Shown here: piece by piece, positions 43,965 through 53,482 of the stretch | Layout of the letters: each line of letters begins with the position of its first letter | How positions within the stretch are numbered: position 1 is the first letter of the stretch | NCBI RefSeq assembly: GCF_002367995.1 | Contig: NZ_AP018207.1 | Coordinates: 5,383,963-5,447,962, forward strand | Direction: 5' to 3' | Length of the DNA: 64,000 nt | Source: Calothrix brevissima NIES-22 | GTDB taxonomy: Bacteria; Cyanobacteriota; Cyanobacteriia; Cyanobacteriales; Nostocaceae | The notes under the pieces: model-generated | What the model saw: the letters and a program-made list of their open reading frames with translations, nothing else | The model's database searches: none | What the model was told of the DNA's origin: nothing | Program-made: the position numbers and the translations under genes

Positions 43965-45494
43965 CTAATTCCAATTGCCAACTACAGTAAAAGCCGACCA
44001 ATAATAAGGATGGGATAGTGACAAATTGTCAGGCGCATTGATTTCTGCTGGTAGGGGGACAAGATTGTTTTCCCCTAGACGTAACTTACCATCCTCTATG
44101 CGCACTTCGCCTTTAAGCATGGCTAATTGGGCTTCTCTGAGTGCCAAAGACCTTAGAGATTTAGCCTTTAACTCATCATAAAATTTAGTCATCAGCGCTA
44201 AAGAACCTTCATCACTGACGTACCACAGACTACCTAGTGCAGTTTTGACTCCAGCTTGAACGGCTAACCCTGCAAAACCTAATTCGGCTTCGTCGTTTCC
44301 TAAAGCCGTTGTACAAGCACTCAACACCAACATTTCTACTTTCGGGTCAGCACTCCATTTTAATTCCTGAGATAAGCCTCGGAGTTGATTTAAGCGAATT
44401 TTCTCATTCCACAACTGAATATAAGACTTACTCAGTTCTCCGGCATTAAATTGTCCGTGGGTTGCTAGGTGAATAATCCCAAAACGCTGTTTGCTACTGA
44501 TAGACTTGAGGTTTTCTATGGTAGAGGCTGTGTTTAATAATGACCGAGACTGTCCTTGCCAAATTTTATTAGTTAATGTGCTAATTTCTACTCCTGCAAA
44601 TGGCAATGGTACTTGTTCTTCAGTACTTTCTGATACTCCTACTGCTAAAACTTCGGATTGAGCGATCGGTGCAAACCGGGTATCTGTGAGGCTGAAGCTA
44701 GGTATTAAGGCTACACTGTACTTTTCAATGATGAACTGTTTACCATCATGTAAAGCTGCAATGGGAAGCGATCGCAAACCGCTATCCATTGAGAAAATTA
44801 CAGTATTGATTTTGTTAGCTTGTAAACTCGCTTCAAAAGGTGCAACTATCCACTGATAAAGTTGTTGAGAACTTTTGAGATAATTGTTCCTTTCATTTCT
44901 AAAATTAGTAATTTTCAGGCGAAAATCTTGAGCAGTTTTTTGCACAAGATTATGTTTTGCTTCAGGGATATCTTTACGGATTGGTTCTAGATTGTCGCTG
45001 GCACTATTTAAACATTTAGAATTACTAGCAGAACTTTGCGGTGCGCCGCTAGGAAGAATGAGAATTAAATCTAGTTTGTCTTGTAAAGACGTTACATATA
45101 GTAGAGCCGCATTTTGTCCAGTTTGCTGACATAAATTTCTTAAAGTATCGGCAATTTCTTTAGTTGAAGCAATATCTCCATAGAAAGATGTACCAAATCT
45201 TTCACCTATTTCTACGGCTTGTAATTCTTCAAATTGTTCAACAGCTTGCTCAACTGGTGCAGATTCAAAACTTTTATCAAATACATCGCGGTCGATTTCA
45301 ATGGCATTATCTGTATTATTTGGTAATTCTTGAGTATCAGGGCCAGTGACATCTGAATTATTAATAATTTCCTGATTGTCAGGGAGGGTAGTATCTGATT
45401 GATTTAAGGATTGGGCATTAACCGATTTAAACAGAATTAATACTAAAACTACTGATAAGAAAATGCCCAAGAATGAACGAGGTATTTTTATCAT
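43965..45494 (-). CDS. CHAT-domain (caspase-like) protein, exported
   Basis: A 509-residue protein with an N-terminal signal peptide (FLGIFLSVVLVLILFKSVNA) and a low-complexity Asn/Asp-rich linker to about residue 70. The CHAT protease-like fold occupies the C-terminal two thirds: catalytic His346 in IIHLATHGQF and Cys394 in LVLSACTTALG, followed by AGVKTALGSLWYVSDEGSLA. Most CHAT proteins carry TPR arrays, but here none is seen. It lies 30 bases downstream of the beta-barrel-like gene at 45525 on the same strand, so the two are probably cotranscribed. Its target is unknown. Confidence 0.88.
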   Translation of the reverse strand: MIKIPRSFLGIFLSVVLVLILFKSVNAQSLNQSDTTLPDNQEIINNSDVTGPDTQELPNNTDNAIEIDRDVFDKSFESAPVEQAVEQFEELQAVEIGERFGTSFYGDIASTKEIADTLRNLCQQTGQNAALLYVTSLQDKLDLILILPSGAPQSSASNSKCLNSASDNLEPIRKDIPEAKHNLVQKTAQDFRLKITNFRNERNNYLKSSQQLYQWIVAPFEASLQANKINTVIFSMDSGLRSLPIAALHDGKQFIIEKYSVALIPSFSLTDTRFAPIAQSEVLAVGVSESTEEQVPLPFAGVEISTLTNKIWQGQSRSLLNTASTIENLKSISSKQRFGIIHLATHGQFNAGELSKSYIQLWNEKIRLNQLRGLSQELKWSADPKVEMLVLSACTTALGNDEAELGFAGLAVQAGVKTALGSLWYVSDEGSLALMTKFYDELKAKSLRSLALREAQLAMLKGEVRIEDGKLRLGENNLVPLPAEINAPDNLSLSHPYYWSAFTVVGNWN

Positions 45495-45524
45495 AAAATT
45501 TTCCTATTTTGCCAGAGATTTAGT

Positions 45525-46532
45525 TTAAAAAGAAATGCCATAACCAATACCAAAAATAAAGCGAGCGCCATCACCTGCATTTCCGGTAATATCGCTCACT
45601 GCTGGTGTTATGACTAAAGGAGTGTTTTTAAAGGGTGTAATTGATAATCCTAGAGTTAAATCTTGTCCAGTCCATTCGGCGATCGCGTTTACGGGTTGCG
45701 CTACTCTTAAGGCTACACTACCAAACACGCCGATAGAATCAACTTTATTATTAATATCCGATTCCGAGCGAAATTGACCGCCACCAATACCAACAGACAC
45801 ATACAAGCGACTCAACGGTTTAGTATCGCTATCTTGGAGGCGAAACATTTTCGTGACTACACCATAAGCGCTTGTACCACCGTCAGTTTCGCCAAAAGTC
45901 AACACATTTTTCACGCCAAAAGCTACAGCAAAATCCTCTGGAAGCCGACGATGTAATTTAAAACTGATGGTACCATCTTGAAGATTATCGAGGTCAACAA
46001 TACCTAAACTGACATCTAAACCTACAGACTTTTGCGCATCACCGAAACCTATACCAAATCCCATCACGCCATCAGCTGTATCAGTAAAGCGAGTTCGCGA
46101 TTGTAAGCCTAAACCGATAGCAGCACTTCCCCAAGATTTACCGTAAGCCGATGGCGTTTGAATCGTGACGCCAGGAGATGTTACTGCACCAGTGGTTTTT
46201 TTTCTAAATGCTGCGGGGATTCTTTGCGGTTGAAATGGTTTTTGTTCTGGGGAAGTAGGTTCTATCTGTAAAGGTTGTTGTCCAACTGGCTTTGATGTTG
46301 ATTCGCTGGTAATTCCCGTTGCTTGAGTGAGATAAAATGGCGCTAGATCTTCAGGGGAAGGTTTGGTGAAAGTTACAGCCTCTTTACCAAATTCTTCTGG
46401 ATTTGGAAGTGCCGAAAAAATTTGTGATTTTTCAATCTTACCAGAGACAAATTCATCCTGATAGATAATTTCTGTCGTGAAATTATTACTATTTGTGGTT
46501 ATAAGCGGGTATTCTCCTAGAAAGTAAAGCAT
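45525..46532 (-). CDS. Beta-barrel-like protein of unknown function
   Basis: A 335-residue protein. Residues ~1-95 are polar, and ~95-120 are Pro/Gln-rich. From about residue 125 the sequence alternates Gly/aromatic residues as in an outer-membrane barrel (GSAAIGLGLQSRTRFTD, VMGFGIGFGDAQKSVGLDVS, RLYVSVGIGGGQFRSES), ending FIFGIGYGISF with the C-terminal Phe typical of barrels. No signal peptide is present and a stop codon lies just upstream, so export is unexplained. It is directly followed by the CHAT gene. Confidence 0.6.
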   Translation of the reverse strand: MLYFLGEYPLITTNSNNFTTEIIYQDEFVSGKIEKSQIFSALPNPEEFGKEAVTFTKPSPEDLAPFYLTQATGITSESTSKPVGQQPLQIEPTSPEQKPFQPQRIPAAFRKKTTGAVTSPGVTIQTPSAYGKSWGSAAIGLGLQSRTRFTDTADGVMGFGIGFGDAQKSVGLDVSLGIVDLDNLQDGTISFKLHRRLPEDFAVAFGVKNVLTFGETDGGTSAYGVVTKMFRLQDSDTKPLSRLYVSVGIGGGQFRSESDINNKVDSIGVFGSVALRVAQPVNAIAEWTGQDLTLGLSITPFKNTPLVITPAVSDITGNAGDGARFIFGIGYGISF

Positions 46533-46862
46533 ATTTATCCTAAGCTAATTAATAATTCGTTTTGGTGATAATATCATTATCTAACCAGCAAATAGAGCAG
46601 ATTTCGTCCCTTGTAACAATTTGATAGTTTTAATTTAGTATTAGTCTTAATTATTACTCAAAAAACAACCGTATTTATATTGAAGCTGTTTCTCAAAAAT
46701 CTTTACCTAGTTGTATAGTGCAATACAAAAAATTCTTGTCTAAAACCATAACTAAGTTCATGGAGTGAATTAAAGTAAAAATTTAACTTAGTTGATGGAT
46801 GTTTTATAATTAGTTTTACTGTCAAGCTAAATTAGCCTAATCCTTGCAATTAGCGTTATCTA
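46533..46862. other. Divergent promoter region
   Basis: AT-rich spacer of 330 bases between the barrel/CHAT unit and the methyltransferase gene. It must contain both promoters, but no box or repeat stands out. Confidence 0.45.
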
Positions 46863-47504
46863 ATGAATTCAATCAATCTTTGGACTTCTGCCGAACACGC
46901 TTTAAGATATCTAGCCAAAGCAGATTCTATACCTCACCGTACTGAAGGCGAAGCAGTCTTATTAGAACATGTCCCCAAAACTGTAAAGCGAATTCTGGAT
47001 TTAGGAACTGGTGACGGGCGCTTACTAGGATTACTAAAAATTGATCGTCCGCAAGCGCAGAGTATTGCCGTTGATTTTTCTGCAACTATGTTAGAAGCGG
47101 TGAGAACACGTTTCGCTGACGATTCAACTGTACAAGTAATCGCCCATAACTTAGATCAACCTTTACCAGAGTTAGGTTCTTTTGATGCAGTGGTTTCCAG
47201 CTTTGCGATCCATCACCTTACAGACGATCGCAAACTTTCCCTGTATACAGAAATTTTTCAGATATTAGAACCTGGCGGAATTTTTTGCAATTTAGAACAT
47301 GTGGCTTCACCCACACCAGCATTACACGAACATTTTTTACAACAATTAGGTATCTCACCCGAAAACGACGATCCATCAAATAAACTTTTAGATGTAGAAA
47401 CACAGCTAAATTGGCTACGGAAAATTGGCTTTACCGATGTAGATTGTTACTGGAAGTGGCTAGAACTGGCATTATTAATTGGGGTGAAACCTGACTCAAT
47501 TTAA
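46863..47504 (+). CDS. Class I SAM-dependent methyltransferase
   Basis: A 213-residue Rossmann-fold methyltransferase. Motif I is ILDLGTGDGRLLGLL (residues ~43-57); the SAM ribose-binding Asp lies in SIAVDFSATMLEAVR. Motif IV is FDAVVSSFAIHHLTDDRK, and ILEPGGIFCNLEHV forms the post-motif strand. It resembles generic small-molecule or CmoA-like methyltransferases; the substrate cannot be named. A Uma2 gene follows 50 bases later on the same strand. Confidence 0.85.
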   Translation: MNSINLWTSAEHALRYLAKADSIPHRTEGEAVLLEHVPKTVKRILDLGTGDGRLLGLLKIDRPQAQSIAVDFSATMLEAVRTRFADDSTVQVIAHNLDQPLPELGSFDAVVSSFAIHHLTDDRKLSLYTEIFQILEPGGIFCNLEHVASPTPALHEHFLQQLGISPENDDPSNKLLDVETQLNWLRKIGFTDVDCYWKWLELALLIGVKPDSI

Positions 47505-47554
47505 TATTTGAGTGTAGGATGTGAAATGAAGATAACGATAAAAAAGCGATCGCT

Positions 47555-48106
47555 ATGGTCGTAACGACAGCAAAGTGGACAATAGAAGAGTATCACCGCA
47601 TGATTGCCGCCGGTATATTAGACAATCGGCTTGTGGAATTGTTGCAGGGAGAGATTATCGAGATGTCACCAGAAGGAGAACCCCACGCTTATTTTAGTAG
47701 CGAAGCCGGGGAATATCTCACGGGATTATTGGGCGATCGCGCTACAATTCGTCCAGCCAAACCAATTACCCTGGCGAATAACTCGGAACCAGAACCAGAT
47801 ATTGCGATCGTTCAACGTTTAGGGCGTGAATATCTCAATCATCATCCCTATGCAGAAAATATTTTCTGGCTGATTGAATACTCCGATTCCAGCTTAGAAA
47901 AAGATTTAGAGATGAAAACTAAAATTTATGCTGAAGCGGAAATTCCAGAGTATTGGGTAGCGAATTTAAGAAAAAGGCAGCTTATAGTATTTAGAGATCC
48001 CCAAGATGGTGAATATGCTTCTAAATCTACACTTACAGGGGGGACTATTTATCCAGTAGCATTTTCAGATATAGCTGTTGAAGTAGATTTCATTGTTAGT
48101 TCTTAG
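47555..48106 (+). CDS. Uma2 family (DUF820) endonuclease-like protein
   Basis: A 183-residue PD-(D/E)XK-fold protein. Family features are YHRMIAAGILDNRLVELLQG at the start, SEPEPDIAIVQ with the catalytic Asp, NIFWLIEYSDSSLEKDLEMK with the Glu, and KIYAEAEIPEYWVANLRKR. All expected site residues are present. It is the second Uma2 in the window and not closely similar to the one at 25167. Function is unknown. Confidence 0.9.
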   Translation: MVVTTAKWTIEEYHRMIAAGILDNRLVELLQGEIIEMSPEGEPHAYFSSEAGEYLTGLLGDRATIRPAKPITLANNSEPEPDIAIVQRLGREYLNHHPYAENIFWLIEYSDSSLEKDLEMKTKIYAEAEIPEYWVANLRKRQLIVFRDPQDGEYASKSTLTGGTIYPVAFSDIAVEVDFIVSS

Positions 48107-48144
48107 AATAGAAATACTCTTATACCAATTCTCTGTAAAGCTGC

Positions 48145-48267
48145 ACATTAACGCCCGCAGGCTAGAAGCCTGGGGCTAAATAAACAAAGCCTGCCTTCGC
48201 AGGCTATTAAACTTTTAGCCTGCGAAGGCAGGCTTTGTTGGTATAGCAATACCCTTCTAGGGTATTG
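48145..48267. repeat. Multi-hairpin repeat element with a 24-base perfect inverted repeat
   Basis: The segment starts ACATTAACGCCC, then a CAGGCT-AGA-AGCCTG hairpin, then GGGGCTA, then a GCCTGC-CTTC-GCAGGC hairpin. The second hairpin is repeated inverted, so AACAAAGCCTGCCTTCGCAG.. (48183-48206) pairs perfectly with 48216-48239. A further nine-base hairpin, CAATACCCT/AGGGTATTG, follows at 48247-48267. A relative in the other orientation lies at 60282-60343, with the stems changed in a compensatory way. Confidence 0.85.
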
Positions 48268-48356
48268 CGTCAAAATTGGGATGCTCCCCAAATTCTTGGC
48301 GTTCTTGGCGTCTACCGTGCGGGAAGCCACTGCGTGTCTAAGGCGGTTCAATAAAT

Positions 48357-50027
48357 ATGGTATTTCTACATCCGCTTGCAGATTTTATTGACTGCAATTC
48401 TCCTATTAGCAACCCATCGCCTAACTATTACTATGAAGGGTATTGTCCGCAAACTGGGAACTTACTCAGATTACCCCGTACAGCGTTAGTAGAAACGATC
48501 GCTCAAAGTTTAATGCAACAACTAGCCAAAGATGACCTTTACTCCCAAGAAGGTAAGATGTATGGGGTATTGCTAGTTGAACTACCTACAGGTGAACAGC
48601 GCATCATCAAGGCTTTCTCTGGTTTGCTGAATGGTTGTAGTGTGGTTGAGGGTTGGGTTCCGCCAATTCCGGGGCGCGAGGAAGTGGCTTTAGAGGAAGC
48701 TCAAACTTTGGTGGAATTGGCAGATATCAAACAAGAATTAATCAATTTGCAGCAAATTCCCCAAAGAAAGGAATACGAAAAGCGATCGCAGGAATTTACA
48801 CAACAGTTACAAGCAATGCGCGATCGCCATCGTCAGCGCAAACATCAACGCCAAGCAGAACGTCAGCAAATCTGCAATACAGTCACAGGCGAAGCACTAA
48901 CTATTGCTTTGGAAAAACTTGATGCAGAAAGCCGTCAGGAAGGAATAGCAGAACGCCACCTGAAACGCCAGCAAAATCAAGTATTACAGCCACTTCAGCA
49001 GGTAATCACCGCCGCAGATCAACGCATATTGGAATTAAAACAACAGCGAAAACAGCGATCGCGCCAACTACAAACGCAAATGCACGCAGCTTATACCCTC
49101 ATGAATTTTTATGGACAATCGCGATCGCTACAACAATTAATACCATCAGGATTACCCACAGGTACAGGGGATTGTTGCGCCCCCAAACTCTTGCAATATG
49201 CGGCGATGCATCATCTCAAACCCTTAGCAATGGCGGAATTTTGGTGGGGTTCGCCATCAATAACAAAAGATAAAATCCCCGGTGAATTTTACGGTGCTTG
49301 TGCAGAACGCTGTCAGCCATTAATGGGATTTTTACTTTCAGGTTTAAAAGAAGTTAACTCTGCAAATCTCTTATCTATTAAGATAGAAAAGGACGAAACA
49401 CTCTCAATTATTTACGAAGATGAATGGTTAATTGTAGTTAATAAACCCGCCGGATTGTTATCAGTTCCCGGACGTTATTTAGATACTCAAGATAGCGTTC
49501 TCAGTCGGTTACGCAATATATTACCAGATGGCATGTCACTTAATGCAGTGCATAGACTGGATCGAGACACTTCTGGTATTTTAATTTTGGCACGCGATCG
49601 CCAAACTTATTGCCAACTCAGCCAACAATTTCAGCAACAGCAAGTTAACAAAATTTATGAAGCTTTACTTTCTGGTATTCTCGCCTCTGAGAAAGGTGTA
49701 ATTGAACTCCCATTATGGGGAAATCCTAATAATCGCCCCTATCAACAAGTTGATTGGCAATATGGTAAACCTAGTATTACCCATTTTCAAGTAATAGCTA
49801 TAGAGGGAAACTATACCCGTGTTGAATTTAAACCTCTCACAGGAAGCACCCATCAAATTAGGGTTCATGCTGCTGATATTCAAGGATTGGGTATACCAAT
49901 TTTAGGAGATAGTTTATATGAAAAAAATAGCCAAGAAAATCGCTTACATCTCCACGCCAGAGAAATTTACTTTCAGCATCCACAGTTAGAAGAAACTGTT
50001 TATCTACAAATAAAAACGCCATTTTAA
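48357..50027 (+). CDS. RluA-family pseudouridine synthase with a long N-terminal extension
   Basis: A 556-residue protein. The C-terminal ~220 residues are an RluA-type pseudouridine synthase: LSIIYEDEWLIVVNKPAGLL, AVHRLDRDTSGILILA with the catalytic Asp, and FKPLTGSTHQIRVHAA. The first ~335 residues are additional: a globular start (YCPQTGNLLRLPR, VLLVELPTGEQRIIKAFSGL), a basic coiled coil (about 125-245, rich in Gln/Arg), and a Cys-containing domain (GTGDCCAPKLLQYAAMHHLK, then YGACAERCQPLM). This larger form is known in proteobacteria and cyanobacteria as an RluA family variant. The RNA target is unknown. Confidence 0.88.
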   Translation: MVFLHPLADFIDCNSPISNPSPNYYYEGYCPQTGNLLRLPRTALVETIAQSLMQQLAKDDLYSQEGKMYGVLLVELPTGEQRIIKAFSGLLNGCSVVEGWVPPIPGREEVALEEAQTLVELADIKQELINLQQIPQRKEYEKRSQEFTQQLQAMRDRHRQRKHQRQAERQQICNTVTGEALTIALEKLDAESRQEGIAERHLKRQQNQVLQPLQQVITAADQRILELKQQRKQRSRQLQTQMHAAYTLMNFYGQSRSLQQLIPSGLPTGTGDCCAPKLLQYAAMHHLKPLAMAEFWWGSPSITKDKIPGEFYGACAERCQPLMGFLLSGLKEVNSANLLSIKIEKDETLSIIYEDEWLIVVNKPAGLLSVPGRYLDTQDSVLSRLRNILPDGMSLNAVHRLDRDTSGILILARDRQTYCQLSQQFQQQQVNKIYEALLSGILASEKGVIELPLWGNPNNRPYQQVDWQYGKPSITHFQVIAIEGNYTRVEFKPLTGSTHQIRVHAADIQGLGIPILGDSLYEKNSQENRLHLHAREIYFQHPQLEETVYLQIKTPF

Positions 50028-50080
50028 ATTAATACAATAATGCAATAAATAATATCCAGTATATTTCAGTTAAGCGCTTT

Positions 50081-50242
50081 GGGGCATGGCAATGCCAGTG
50101 CCCCTACAATCAACGATCATCTATACTTCGGCAACTGGCAATATATAGCTGTAGCTAGATAGATTAGGACATCAACCTAAGATTTCAATCAAAGGCTTTT
50201 AAGTCTGTCAACAGTCAACAGTCAACTGTCAACTGTCAACAG
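50081..50242. repeat. Dispersed palindrome and heptad repeats
   Basis: GGGGCATGGCAATGCCAGTG then CCCC at 50081-50104 belongs to the same palindrome family as 2362-2385. At 50208-50242 five GTCAACA/GTCAACT heptads follow. Between them no gene is seen. Confidence 0.8.
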
Positions 50243-50252
50243 CTATACTTTA

Positions 50253-50738
50253 TCATTTGTATATAATAATTATGGGTGTCACTTTTGGTTGATTGGGATT
50301 GCTGAGATTTAATCTATAATGTACTCTTAAAGAATCGTCATTTCTACCACCTCGGACTGTCACTATATAATTAGCTTTTCGCGAAGAGTCTTTGGCAACT
50401 TTTTCAATTATCTTATCTTGAATCAATTGAGCTTGTTTTAATTTTTGCGGCTGTGCATTCAAGGTTGCTAAACAAAAAACACCTGTAGAATCAGGAAATT
50501 TATATACTTGTAAAAAATATTTTTGCCGATTAACATCAAAAGCGGATGTTAAATATATAGTGCCGCGCTTTTGAGGGGGAATTTTTCTAAAAACTTCTGG
50601 TGTTCTTACATGATACTGGCAATTATTATCAATAATTGGTTCACCAGCATTAATAGGTTTTGATATAATTGCTATGCTTGCTGTTAATAAACTTAAATTT
50701 GTTAAGCTCAACCCAATAGATTTTAAGCAAGGAAACAT
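50253..50738 (-). CDS. Small exported protein of unknown function
   Basis: A 161-residue protein with an N-terminal signal peptide (IGLSLTNLSLLTASIAIISK, cleavage near INAGEP). The mature part has two Cys (NNCQYHVR and GVFCLATL) that could pair, several beta-like stretches and a basic C-terminus ending IIIIYK. The ATG at 50738 has AGGAG eight bases upstream and is preferred to the frame's first start. I do not recognise the family. Confidence 0.6.
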   Translation of the reverse strand: MFPCLKSIGLSLTNLSLLTASIAIISKPINAGEPIIDNNCQYHVRTPEVFRKIPPQKRGTIYLTSAFDVNRQKYFLQVYKFPDSTGVFCLATLNAQPQKLKQAQLIQDKIIEKVAKDSSRKANYIVTVRGGRNDDSLRVHYRLNLSNPNQPKVTPIIIIYK

Positions 50739-50861
50739 ATATTTTACTCCTGATTCCATCTCTGGTGACGGAGTAAGATTTTAGCTAGTTCCTATAAAGT
50801 GTGTGATAAGTCAGATAATAGGCGATCGCACTATCCAAAACCTACATTTTTTCTTCTTAAT

Positions 50862-51332
50862 TTAATCAATTCGACAACGCCCTTCACCATCACAAAGTTG
50901 CTGTTGACGCTGGGAAATAATATCTTGTAACTTCGGTCTTCCTGTCAACGCCAGTCGCCAATCTGCCCAAATACCATAGAGAAAATCTGCGATCGCGCCT
51001 ACTATCGGTAACTTAGTAATGCTATATACCCAACCTATCCCCAGAACCTCGTAAACCCGGCGAAACACCTCCACATTTTTCACTACAGTTCCATCAGCTA
51101 AAACTGCATGGATGCGTCCCATCGCTGTTTCATAGTCAATATTGCCATGTGCTGTTGGGTTATAGTCATTGTCTGCAATATCGACAAAATTCACTAACCC
51201 TCGTCCAGCATCACGTTTTTGCAGAAAATTTACCTCACGCAGACACAAAGGACATTCACCGTCATACAACAGTTCGATTTTCCATGTGGGTGCAGTCTTG
51301 GCAATAGAGGGTTGAGAATTGAGTAAAGACAT
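50862..51332 (-). CDS. DCC-family (DUF393) thiol-disulfide-oxidoreductase-like protein
   Basis: A 156-residue DUF393 protein, named for the conserved motif DxxCxxC near the N-terminus, here LLYDGECPLCLREV (residues ~22-35). Other family features are VDIADNDYNP, AMGRIHAVLADGTVVKNVE and VYEVLGIGWVYSITKLPIVG, and a final CDGEGRCR with two more Cys. It is probably a thioredoxin-fold redox protein; the partner is unknown. It lies alone upstream of the divergent ndhD. Confidence 0.88.
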   Translation of the reverse strand: MSLLNSQPSIAKTAPTWKIELLYDGECPLCLREVNFLQKRDAGRGLVNFVDIADNDYNPTAHGNIDYETAMGRIHAVLADGTVVKNVEVFRRVYEVLGIGWVYSITKLPIVGAIADFLYGIWADWRLALTGRPKLQDIISQRQQQLCDGEGRCRID

Positions 51333-51729
51333 AGAGGCGCTTTTATTAAGATTCTTATACTTATATATATATTGTAGAGAAATTCATCGCCGAAAGAATC
51401 GCCGTCCACTGAAAGGCAATGTTGCCAATAGTCCGGGTAAAGCTTGGCATATATATATTGATATCTATCAAAACTGCTACAGCCATTAATAAAGATAGCA
51501 GTAAACTCTACAACCCTAGCTACAGACTGCAATACCTCGCAATTTACAACCAAATTAACACGCTTCGTGGAATAAAAAATCGAATCATAGAGAGAAACTT
51601 ATATGTATTTTCACAAAAACCTTTAGATATAAATTTTTCTATGCCTTCAGAAATAAATACTTATTCACAATTGTTTACAAAGTCGAGTAGAATGACCTTA
51701 TTCACAGATAAGTATTTTTTCTTATTGAC
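51333..51729. other. AT-rich divergent spacer before ndhD
   Basis: About 400 bases between the DCC gene and ndhD. A 104-codon open frame (51419-51733) covers most of it but has no recognisable features and overlaps the ndhD start, so it is treated as chance. The ndhD promoter is presumably within. Confidence 0.4.
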
Positions 51730-53418
51730 ATGATAGCGGATCGATTTCCTTGGCTTACCGCGATTGTTCTACTGCCACTGGTTGCTTCCCTGCTTATCCC
51801 TGCGCTGCCTGATAAAGATGGCAAACGCGTAAGGTGGTATGCCCTTGGCGTAGGTATCGCAGACTTTGTTTTAATGTGCTATGCCTTTTGGAAGCATTAC
51901 GATGCCAGCAATGCTAGTTTTCAACTCGTGGAAAATTATGCCTGGCTGCCCCAGTTAGGTCTTAACTGGGCTGTATCGGTCGATGGGCTATCATTTCCAT
52001 TGGTGCTGCTAGCAGGATTTGTCACCACACTCTCTATGTTTTCTGCGTGGCAAGTCGATCGCAGACCAAAACTATTCTACTTTTTAATGTTGGTGCTGTA
52101 TTCAGCACAGATCGGGGTATTCGTTGCTCAAGACTTGCTGCTGTTCTTCATCATGTGGGAAGTCGAGCTGATTCCTGTCTACCTCCTCGTCTGCATTTGG
52201 GGCGGACAAAAGCGCCGCTACGCAGCAACTAAATTTTTGTTATATACCGCAGCCGCTTCTATATTTATTCTCGTCGCCGCATTGGCAATGGCGCTCTCTG
52301 GTGGCGGTACCATGACCTTTGATATGGCTGCTTTGGGAATGAAAGATTTCCCCCTGGGTCTAGAACTGCTGCTATATGCAGGATTATTAATAGCTTTTGG
52401 TGTTAAGCTGGCTATCTTCCCGCTCCACACTTGGTTACCTGATGCTCACGGTGAAGCTTCTGCGCCGGTATCCATGATTTTGGCTGGCGTACTTCTAAAA
52501 ATGGGCGGATACGGTTTAATTCGTTTAAATCTAGAACTTTTACCCAACGCTCACGTATACTTTGCCCCTGTTTTAGCCATCTTAGGTGTTGTTAACATTA
52601 TCTACGGCGCGCTGAACTCCTTTGCCCAAACCAACATGAAGCGCCGCTTGGCTTATTCCTCAATTTCTCACATGGGCTTTGTATTGTTGGGAATTGCGTC
52701 TTTCACAGATTTGGGAATCAATGGTGCAATGTTGCAGATGATTTCCCACGGTTTGATTGCTTCAGTCCTGTTCTTCTTAGCAGGCGTGACTTACGACCGT
52801 ACCCATACAATGGCAATGGAAAGTATGGGCGGTATCGGTCAAGCAATGCCTAAAGTATTTGCTCTGTTTACCATCGGTGCAATGGCTTCTCTGGCTCTAC
52901 CTGGAATGAGTGGCTTTGTGGGCGAGCTTTCGGTATTCGTTGGTGTAACTACCAGTGATATTTACAGTTCGACTTTCTGCACAGTGACAGTTTTCCTCGC
53001 GGCTGTGGGCGTAATTCTCACACCAATCTATCTACTTTCTATGTTGCGCCAGGTATTTTATGGCACTGGTCAAGCGCCTACCTGCGACCTGACAGATGGC
53101 GGATTTAAGAACGACGAAGCAGAAGAAGCTGTATGTTTTGGTACAGATTGCGTTCTACCGACCGAAGCAGTATATAGAGATGCTAGCCCCCGTGAAGTGT
53201 TTATTGCTGCCTGCTTTATCATCTTGATTATCGGCATTGGCTTTTATCCCAAGGTAGCGATGCAGATGTACGATGTGAAGACTGTGGCAATCAATGCTCA
53301 AGTACGCGAATCTTACACCGTCATTTCCCAAGCCAATCCCCGGATTTACGCTAGTGGATTTTTAGCTCCCCAGATTACAGAACCGGAAATCTCACCAGTT
53401 TTGGCAACTATGAAGTAA
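51730..53418 (+). CDS. ndhD: NAD(P)H-quinone oxidoreductase subunit 4 (NdhD)
   Basis: A 562-residue, strongly hydrophobic NuoM/ND4 homologue of the cyanobacterial NDH-1 photosynthetic complex, with about 14 predicted helices. Characteristic segments are [20 protein letters not shown] with the conserved Glu and Lys region, [40 protein letters not shown] and [20 protein letters not shown]. It stands without ndhF next to it. NdhD1 (respiration/cyclic flow) and other NdhD types differ in detail, and the type is not assigned. A terminator follows at once. Confidence 0.93.
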   Translation: MIADRFPWLTAIVLLPLVASLLIPALPDKDGKRVRWYALGVGIADFVLMCYAFWKHYDASNASFQLVENYAWLPQLGLNWAVSVDGLSFPLVLLAGFVTTLSMFSAWQVDRRPKLFYFLMLVLYSAQIGVFVAQDLLLFFIMWEVELIPVYLLVCIWGGQKRRYAATKFLLYTAAASIFILVAALAMALSGGGTMTFDMAALGMKDFPLGLELLLYAGLLIAFGVKLAIFPLHTWLPDAHGEASAPVSMILAGVLLKMGGYGLIRLNLELLPNAHVYFAPVLAILGVVNIIYGALNSFAQTNMKRRLAYSSISHMGFVLLGIASFTDLGINGAMLQMISHGLIASVLFFLAGVTYDRTHTMAMESMGGIGQAMPKVFALFTIGAMASLALPGMSGFVGELSVFVGVTTSDIYSSTFCTVTVFLAAVGVILTPIYLLSMLRQVFYGTGQAPTCDLTDGGFKNDEAEEAVCFGTDCVLPTEAVYRDASPREVFIAACFIILIIGIGFYPKVAMQMYDVKTVAINAQVRESYTVISQANPRIYASGFLAPQITEPEISPVLATMK

Positions 53419-53451
53419 GCTTTTCGACCTCTATTATCTGTTGAAAATGTA

Positions 53452-53482
53452 GCGATCGCTCTTTGGAGGGCGATCGTTTTTT
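53452..53482 (+). terminator. Intrinsic terminator after ndhD
   Basis: GCGATCGCTC pairs with GAGGGCGATCG around TTTG, followed by six Ts. The stem uses a HIP1 octamer. It lies 34 bases after the ndhD stop. Confidence 0.8.

Noticed and set aside
51419-51733. 104-codon frame before ndhD
   Set aside because: No protein-like features, AT-rich, and overlaps the ndhD start.
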